Below are positions 38,288-42,950 of a stretch of 42,950 nucleotides of DNA, piece after piece. The notes under the pieces were generated by a model. It made no database searches. It was given only the letters and a program-made list of their open reading frames with translations, and had not been told where the DNA came from. This stretch comes from Enterobacter sp. GTDB taxonomy: Bacteria; Pseudomonadota; Gammaproteobacteria; Enterobacterales; Enterobacteriaceae. The translations under genes and the position numbers were made by a program. Position 1 is the stretch's first letter. Each line of letters starts with the position of its first letter. Location of the stretch: assembly GCA_022649305.1 (NCBI GenBank), contig JALCNW010000036.1, positions 1 through 42,950 on the forward strand, read 5' to 3'.

Positions 38288-39013
38288 ATGACATTCACCA
38301 AAGAGCAGTTAATCGCACAGGCTCGCGAAAACGTTAAGGCGCTGAAGATGGCCGTCGTCCAGAACGCGTTTAAAGATATCAGGCCAGCAATTGAACTGGA
38401 TTTAGCGCTGGCAGAGCTGGCCCTCGCGGGGATGGAAGCGGAGCCTGTTGCCTGGCTGTGGTCTAACAGAAAACACTCGAGCGAAGTCACGCTGATTCGC
38501 CCTGAAGATGATGAGCGGGCAGAGGCTGCGCAGTGGTCAGGGTGGAGTTGTCAGGCACTCTATTCTGCTCCGCAGTCCGATATGGTAGTGCCTGATGAAA
38601 TGCCTGATAGCGTGTATGAGATTCTATGTCAGGCCTGTGGTGGCGGTGAGAAAGCATGCGATTTCGCTGACGAACTCTGGAACGCCTGCCGCGCCGCCAT
38701 GCTTCAGGCTAAAGCCGAACCTGTAAGTAATCGTGATGAGTTGGCCACAATGACCAACCAATCCGAGCAAGTGCTCGACATGGTCAACTCTCCGGTGATT
38801 CAGGATGGTTGGGTGGCTTGCAGTGAGCGGATGCCGTCCGCAGGGGATTATGTGTTGGCATACCGTCCAGACGCACCGGAAAGTAACGATCCATTAATCA
38901 AGATGGCAAAGTACATTAGCAGGTCAGCGCACGGACACGGCTTCGATTGCTACTGCAAGCCTACCCACTGGATGCCACTGCCAGCAGCACCGCAGCAGGA
39001 GGTGAAGCCGTGA
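38288..39013 (+). CDS. DUF551-type accessory protein
   Basis: This 241-residue protein has GAGGGACTAACCC before its ATG. The N-terminal half is helical with an insert (WSGWSCQALYSAPQSDMVV), a pattern seen in fused early-operon proteins. The C-terminal 80 residues carry the DUF551 motif: DGWVACSERMPSAGDYVLAY, then THWMPLPAAPQ. DUF551 occurs in many enteric prophages near the left end; no biochemical role is known. Confidence 0.82.
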   Translation: MTFTKEQLIAQARENVKALKMAVVQNAFKDIRPAIELDLALAELALAGMEAEPVAWLWSNRKHSSEVTLIRPEDDERAEAAQWSGWSCQALYSAPQSDMVVPDEMPDSVYEILCQACGGGEKACDFADELWNACRAAMLQAKAEPVSNRDELATMTNQSEQVLDMVNSPVIQDGWVACSERMPSAGDYVLAYRPDAPESNDPLIKMAKYISRSAHGHGFDCYCKPTHWMPLPAAPQQEVKP

Positions 39014-39225
39014 ATAAATCAGAACTCCTTCAGAAGGTAGCGGCCCTTGCTACCGAATGCCATAAGCTGGCTTGTGAGCTGGACATTGGCGATGAGCGAA
39101 CCGAGATGTTCGAAATCTACGGCGTGCTGCACAACTTAGGTCGCAGCGGCTACGCTACCCAAGTAGGCCGCCGAATGAATCCTTTGCTCGCATCTTGTGA
39201 TGAAGATGATGAGGATGACGATTAA
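39010..39225 (+). CDS. Hypothetical 71-aa protein, GTG start
   Basis: A GTG at 39010 overlaps the DUF551 stop as GTGA and has GGAGGTG upstream. The protein reads MNKSELLQKVAALATECHKL, then YATQVGRRMNPLLASC, and ends with an acidic tail EDDEDDD. Function unknown. Earlier in-frame starts inside the DUF551 gene are not needed. Confidence 0.7.
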   Translation: MNKSELLQKVAALATECHKLACELDIGDERTEMFEIYGVLHNLGRSGYATQVGRRMNPLLASCDEDDEDDD

Positions 39226-39302
39226 TGCCTAACCCATTCGACTTCGTGATGTTCGTTCTACTCACCTGGGGTGTTATCGATCAGATGGGGTGGCCATGGT
39301 GA
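39225..39302 (+). CDS. Possible 25-aa hydrophobic peptide
   Basis: The ATG at 39225 overlaps the previous stop as TAATG and opens MPNPFDFVMFVLLTWGVIDQ before a stop at 39302. It would be a short membrane-spanning peptide, co-translated with its neighbours; its end overlaps the next gene start by 7 nt. Size makes it uncertain. Confidence 0.4.
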   Translation: MPNPFDFVMFVLLTWGVIDQMGWPW

Positions 39303-39565
39303 GCAAACTCAAACTGCGGCGTACGCGCCGCCTTAAATCCGATGTGGCCTGGTGGATTGCCGAAGCCGCCGACTGGAAGCAAGTCGCAATGGAACACGCA
39401 GCAGAGATAGACAGACTCAGGAAGTTGGTTATTCGCGTGCCAATGCCGGTGATTGTACCGCGTGATATGGCCCACCAGCTCTATCACACCGAAACAAAAA
39501 GATGCCGTACCTGCAATGATGGACTCCGTGGTGGATGCTCATCTTGCGTATTCAATAAACAGTAA
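39296..39565 (+). CDS. Hypothetical 89-aa basic protein with Cys cluster
   Basis: This protein runs from the ATG at 39296 (GGGGTGG upstream). The N-terminus is basic (MVSKLKLRRTRRLKSD). A short heptad region follows (WKQVAMEHAAEIDRLRKL). It ends with CRTCNDGLRGGCSSC, two CxxC-like pairs that may bind zinc. It may bind nucleic acid. It lies just before the excisionase region. Function unknown. Confidence 0.7.
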   Translation: MVSKLKLRRTRRLKSDVAWWIAEAADWKQVAMEHAAEIDRLRKLVIRVPMPVIVPRDMAHQLYHTETKRCRTCNDGLRGGCSSCVFNKQ

Positions 39566-39596
39566 CCGGGTGCAGCCGGGAAACAGTGGAGGATTT

Positions 39597-39647
39597 ATGC
39601 GTACAGATTTTTTGAAGGGAACAGAAGTGACGCGGGGTGTGAAATAA
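39597..39647 (+). CDS. Possible 16-aa leader peptide upstream of xis
   Basis: GGAGGATTT precedes an ATG that opens MRTDFLKGTEVTRGVK and stops at 39647, two bases before the excisionase ATG. The excisionase has a weak ribosome site itself, so coupling through this short frame is plausible. Confidence 0.45.
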   Translation: MRTDFLKGTEVTRGVK

Positions 39648-39649
39648 AT

Positions 39650-39841
39650 ATGGCTAATATTGAAATGATTGATGAGAAAGAGGCGATGAGCATGCTTAAG
39701 GTATCTTCCAGAGTCACTATCTGGAAATACACCGAACATCATAATTTTCCAAAGCCGATCAGAACCCACCCCAAACAGTACCTGAAGTCTGCGGTGGAGA
39801 ACTGGATTTTAAGTGGCGGAATTAACCGGATATCTTCTTGA
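39650..39841 (+). CDS. xis: Excisionase, AlpA/MerR-like
   Basis: This 63-residue protein has the AlpA-type winged helix: MANIEMIDEKEAMSMLKVSS, then RVTIWKYTEHHNFPKPIR and YLKSAVENWILSGG. Such proteins bend attachment-site DNA and direct the integrase to excise. It is the last gene of the left operon and converges with int, overlapping it by 20 nt. As the end gene of the pL operon it would be made on induction. Confidence 0.85.
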   Translation: MANIEMIDEKEAMSMLKVSSRVTIWKYTEHHNFPKPIRTHPKQYLKSAVENWILSGGINRISS

Positions 39842-41003
39842 TGTGTTCGAATATCTTTTCTGCGTAAAGCTCATAGGCGGCTTTCTGTTCAGCAATCCAG
39901 TCGTGTTTGTTGTAGACAGAAAGCACGCCTCCCAGTTCGTGACCCAGCATCTTCTCTATAACGTGTGGCGCTACCCCTTCCTCAGATAATCTTGTAGCCA
40001 ATGTTCGCCTGAAGTCGTGCGCAGAAAACTCGCCAAAGCCCAACGACGCTTGAATTCTCCCAAGGTATCGGTTAGCTCCGGCGATAGTCATAGACTTCTT
40101 CAAATCAGGACCGGGGAATAGCACGCTCCCATAAGTCATTTCAGCTTTTTTAAGTAAATCGTCAGCAGCATCGAATAATGGTCTCCGGATCATCTTTTTC
40201 GTTTTACTCTTGTCAGCCGGGACGACCCACGCCCCCTCTTCACGATCAAATTCATCTTTCACCGACAGTCTGAGCTCGCTGTTTCTTGCCCCGTACAGCA
40301 TCAACAATTGATGGAGTAATTTGTTAGACGTTGATCCCCTGCTTCTCTCGATAGCAAGCCAGATTTTAGCTAGCTGGTTATAGCTGAGCGTAACCTCTCC
40401 CACTGAAGACTTAACGCCAACATCTTTCGGCTGGATCAGCATCAGCTCTGTTGTGCCAATAAATTGCCGCCTGGAACACCAGCCAATAGCTGATCGCAAC
40501 TGAACGAGAAGTTGCCTGGCACGTCGGGGATTAATTTTCTCTTCTTCGGTAAACCTCTCCACCCAGAGCCGAACCGGAATTTCTTCTATAGGCATGCCTG
40601 CAAAGGCATCTCTCATATGCTTGATCACCGTCGACTTATAGAGGGCTTTAGTTTTCTCACGAAGGGATGTTTCGACATAGTTTTCCTGCCAGTAATCGAG
40701 ACACTCTTTGACGGTAGGCTTTTTCTTTGCGTGGCCTCTTCCAGCCATCAATCGCGGATCTATTCCCCTGTCGACTGACTCCCTTAAATCTGCAACCATG
40801 TTACGGGCTTCACGGATGGTTAACGAAGGATAGCGCCCAAGACCAAGACGGTGCTGCTTTCCTTCCCATCTGAAACGGAACTGGAAGCTTATAACCCCCT
40901 TAGGAGTTATACGAATACCCAGCCCGTCAGAATCTGTAATTTCTGCTGGCCCCGAATATGGTTTACCATAGATAGAACGAAGCTTAGTGTCACTGATAGC
41001 CAT
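39822..41003 (-). CDS. int: Tyrosine integrase (P4-like, DUF4102 N-terminus)
   Basis: This 393-residue protein has an N-terminal arm-binding domain of the DUF4102 type (DGLGIRITPKGVISFQFRFRW, LGLGRYPSLTIREAR). A core-binding domain follows at about 95-185. The catalytic domain has R in GARNSELRLSV, HDFRRTLATRLSEEG as the HxxR box, LGHELG, and the tyrosine in VLSVYNKHDW. It is complete and next to a cluster of TGTAC repeats and sbcB, which it presumably used as target. Confidence 0.95.
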   Translation of the reverse strand: MAISDTKLRSIYGKPYSGPAEITDSDGLGIRITPKGVISFQFRFRWEGKQHRLGLGRYPSLTIREARNMVADLRESVDRGIDPRLMAGRGHAKKKPTVKECLDYWQENYVETSLREKTKALYKSTVIKHMRDAFAGMPIEEIPVRLWVERFTEEEKINPRRARQLLVQLRSAIGWCSRRQFIGTTELMLIQPKDVGVKSSVGEVTLSYNQLAKIWLAIERSRGSTSNKLLHQLLMLYGARNSELRLSVKDEFDREEGAWVVPADKSKTKKMIRRPLFDAADDLLKKAEMTYGSVLFPGPDLKKSMTIAGANRYLGRIQASLGFGEFSAHDFRRTLATRLSEEGVAPHVIEKMLGHELGGVLSVYNKHDWIAEQKAAYELYAEKIFEHIKKISG

Positions 41004-41011
41004 TAATATTT

Positions 41012-41175
41012 TGTACTCAATAAATTAAGCGTTTATGTACTTATCCTGTACTCAATATGACATGTACAAACATTAACGACAATATTTCATCGTGTACAAA
41101 CAAGAGCAATCAAAAGCAATTCATCAGGCATTAACAAGAAAATTCATGAGCATAGACAATCGGGCGTGTACATCA
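41012..41175. other. Attachment-site region with TGTAC repeats
   Basis: Between int and sbcB lie TGTACTCAAT at 41012 and 41047, TGTACAAACA at 41063 and 41093, and looser TGTAC copies at 41036 and 41167. They look like integrase arm or core sites. The phage-host junction must lie near the start of sbcB, but the core cannot be defined from one end. Confidence 0.6.
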
Positions 41176-41176
41176 G

Positions 41177-42607
41177 GTGACAGATAAAATCGATAGCGTA
41201 CAACCATCATTCCTCTTCCACGATTACGAAACCTTTGGTACTAGCCCCTCGCTGGACAGGCCTTCGCAATTTGCGGCGATCCGCACCGATGCTGATTTCA
41301 ATGTCATTGGTGAACCCGACGTCTTCTACTGCAAGCCTGCCGACGATTATCTGCCGCAACCGGGTGCCGTAATGGTGACGGGCATTACGCCCCAGGAAGC
41401 TCGTGAGAAAGGCGTTAATGAAGCTGATTTTGCGCGTCGCATCCACGATTTATTCACCGTGCCGAATACCTGCGTAGTGGGCTACAACAACATCCGTTTC
41501 GATGATGAAGTCACGCGCAATATCCTGTATCGCAACTTTTACGACCCTTACGCCTGGAGCTGGCAAAACCGCAACTCACGCTGGGATTTACTCGATGTGA
41601 TGCGCGCTTGCTATGCCCTGCGTCCCGAGGGCATTAACTGGCCCGAGAATGACGACGGTTTACCCAGTTTCCGTCTTGAGCATCTGACCCGCGCTAACGG
41701 CATTGAGCACAGCAATGCGCATGATGCGATGGCCGACGTTTACGCCACCATCGCGATGGCGAAATTGGTCAAAACAGCACAGCCCAAATTGTTCGAGTAT
41801 CTGCTGAGCTATCGCAGCAAGCAGAAGTTGATGACGCTGATTGATGTCCCTCAGATGAAGCCGCTGGTGCATATTTCTGGCATGTTTGGTGCGTGGCGCG
41901 GCAACACCAGTTGGGTTGCGCCTCTGGCGTGGCATCCCGATAACCGCAACGCGGTCATTATGGTGGACCTTGCAGGCGACATGACTCCGTTGCTGGAACT
42001 TGAAAGCGATGCGCTACGTGAGCGGCTCTATACGCCTAAAGGCGAGCTGGGTGATAGCGCCGCCGTGCCGGTGAAATTGGTCCATATCAATAAGTGTCCG
42101 GTACTGGCGCAGGCGAACACGCTTCGTGCTGAAGATGCCGACCGTCTGGGCATTAATCGCCAGCTGTGTCTCGATAACCTTAAACTGCTGCGTGAAAACC
42201 CTCAGATTCGCGATAAAGTTGTCGCCATCTTTGCAGAAGCGGAACCCTTTGTTCCCTCCGATAACGTGGATGCGCAGCTTTATAACGGCTTTTTCAGCGA
42301 TGCCGATCGCGCCGCGATGAACATCGTGCTGAAAACCGATCCTAACAATTTACCAGCGCTGGATATCACCTTCTCAGACAAGCGTATTGAGAAGCTGATG
42401 TTTAACTATCGGGCGCGCAATTTCCCGGGCACGTTGGATGAAGCAGAACAGGCGCGCTGGCTACAGCACCGACGTAATGTCTTCACGCCGGAGTTTCTGC
42501 AAAGCTATGCTCAGGAACTGGAAATGCTCTACAACCAGTATGAAGGTAACGCCGAGAAGCAGTCGCTGTTGAAAGCGGTATATCAATACGCGCAAGAAAT
42601 TGTCTGA
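41177..42607 (+). CDS. sbcB: Exonuclease I (SbcB)
   Basis: This 476-residue host 3'-5' single-strand DNA exonuclease shows the DnaQ-type motifs FLFHDYETFGT (about 12-22, D and E), GYNNIRFDDEVTRN and SNAHDAMADVYATIAMA, and a normal C-terminus (QYAQEIV). Only the first about 10 residues differ from what I recall of Escherichia. The start is a GTG at 41177 with no clear ribosome site. Upstream in frame is a stop at 41153, so the 5' end is set by the insertion junction. The enzyme should be intact; expression may be changed. Confidence 0.95.
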   Translation: MTDKIDSVQPSFLFHDYETFGTSPSLDRPSQFAAIRTDADFNVIGEPDVFYCKPADDYLPQPGAVMVTGITPQEAREKGVNEADFARRIHDLFTVPNTCVVGYNNIRFDDEVTRNILYRNFYDPYAWSWQNRNSRWDLLDVMRACYALRPEGINWPENDDGLPSFRLEHLTRANGIEHSNAHDAMADVYATIAMAKLVKTAQPKLFEYLLSYRSKQKLMTLIDVPQMKPLVHISGMFGAWRGNTSWVAPLAWHPDNRNAVIMVDLAGDMTPLLELESDALRERLYTPKGELGDSAAVPVKLVHINKCPVLAQANTLRAEDADRLGINRQLCLDNLKLLRENPQIRDKVVAIFAEAEPFVPSDNVDAQLYNGFFSDADRAAMNIVLKTDPNNLPALDITFSDKRIEKLMFNYRARNFPGTLDEAEQARWLQHRRNVFTPEFLQSYAQELEMLYNQYEGNAEKQSLLKAVYQYAQEIV

Positions 42608-42616
42608 GAACATTAG

Positions 42617-42655
42617 GCATAAAAAAACCGGAGACATTTAGCCTCCGGTTTTTTT
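42617..42655. terminator. Bidirectional terminator between sbcB and plaP
   Basis: AACCGGAG pairs with CTCCGGTT across an 9-nt loop, with A's before and T's after, so it ends both converging genes. Confidence 0.9.
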
Positions 42656-42670
42656 TACGCTGCGTCGTAT

Positions 42671-42950
42671 TTACTGTGCGATATCTTCGTACTGCGGTAC
42701 AGGATTGCGGAAGCTTTTGGTCACGCAAGCCAGGTAAATCAGGCCAATAGCACCCCAGATAAGACCCAGAATCATGGAGCTCTCTTCCAGGTTAATCCAC
42801 AATGCCCCCACCGTCAGCGCACCACATAATGGCAGCACCAGGTAGTTGAAATGGTCTTTCAGCGTTTTGTTACGCTTCTCACGGATCCAGAACTGAGAGA
42901 TCACAGAGAGGTTTACGAAGGTAAAGGCCACCAGCGCACCGAAGTTAATC
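42671..42950 (-). CDS. plaP: PlaP-like amino-acid/polyamine permease, C-terminal part (partial)
   Basis: The frame ends at a TAA at 42671 and is open to the right edge. The visible 92 residues include FGALVAFTFVNLSVISQFW, DHFNYLVLPLCGALTVGALW and SMILGLIWGAIGLIYL, with two or three membrane helices. This closely matches the end of putrescine importer PlaP (YeeF), the usual neighbour of sbcB. It belongs to the APC transporter superfamily. The start lies outside the window. Confidence 0.85.
   Translation of the reverse strand, partial: INFGALVAFTFVNLSVISQFWIREKRNKTLKDHFNYLVLPLCGALTVGALWINLEESSMILGLIWGAIGLIYLACVTKSFRNPVPQYEDIAQ

Noticed and set aside
1..42950. CRISPR arrays, tRNA genes and insertion sequences
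   Set aside because: No regularly spaced direct repeats of CRISPR type apart from the iterons, no cloverleaf that I can recognise, and no transposase-like protein was seen.

Overview
The window holds most of an integrated temperate siphovirus (positions 1 to about 41,170) next to an enterobacterial chromosomal locus (41,177 to 42,950). The host side is sbcB (exonuclease I) followed by the convergent 3' end of a plaP-like amino-acid/polyamine permease gene, both very close to their Escherichia counterparts. The host is therefore a member of the Enterobacterales, probably Enterobacteriaceae; I cannot fix the genus. The left end of the window lies inside the phage (an open tail-fibre gene), so the other attachment site is outside.

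Layout. From right to left: integrase (minus strand) and a converging plus-strand early 'left' operon (33,400-39,841: a 61-aa protein, an RNA-rich 515-nt gap, an RdgC homologue, a frameshifted small gene, a ParB-like protein, small accessory proteins, and an AlpA-type excisionase). Then comes an immunity switch, with cI on the plus strand and P22-Cro-like cro on the minus strand. Five palindromic operators of consensus GTNAGNNNNCTNAC lie in two clusters over pR and pL. The minus-strand early 'right' operon (26,785-32,520) encodes cro, a CII-like regulator, a replication initiator with six internal iterons, a PerC-like regulator, a TGT-like TIM-barrel protein, an MT-A70 methyltransferase, a LexA-headed regulator, RusA, a DUF968 nuclease and a Q-like antiterminator. 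Beyond a pR'-like promoter with tandem terminators comes the late operon: two holin-like proteins, a GH19 endolysin, spanins split by a homing endonuclease, small genes, two glycosyltransferases, an HNH nuclease of the HK97 gp74 type, a likely cos region, an HK97-type head module, and a lambda-type tail module.

How it works together. The head module matches HK97 in gene order and in protein lengths (161, 504, 424, 225 and 385 aa). It keeps the residues for the K169-N356 capsid crosslink and the K103/S104 cleavage. The tail genes follow lambda order, with a probable -1 frameshift making a G-T fusion. Repeated short stem-loops with T tracts lie between late genes and probably adjust expression ratios. 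CI binding at both operator clusters would silence both early operons, while Q would open the late operon.

Most interesting points. (1) A C4-antisense-like RNA (33,956-34,062) in the left operon has a 13-nt perfect complement in a hairpin 1 kb downstream. (2) A three-way-junction leader RNA and a double hairpin lie upstream of a phage glycosyltransferase. (3) Six iterons at a 23-24-bp period lie inside the initiator gene. (4) A TGT-fold protein is encoded next to a DNA methyltransferase. (5) A homing endonuclease lies between the two spanin genes. (6) A G-run frameshift splits a conserved small gene. All assignments come from reading the sequence and from memory of the families; no search was run.
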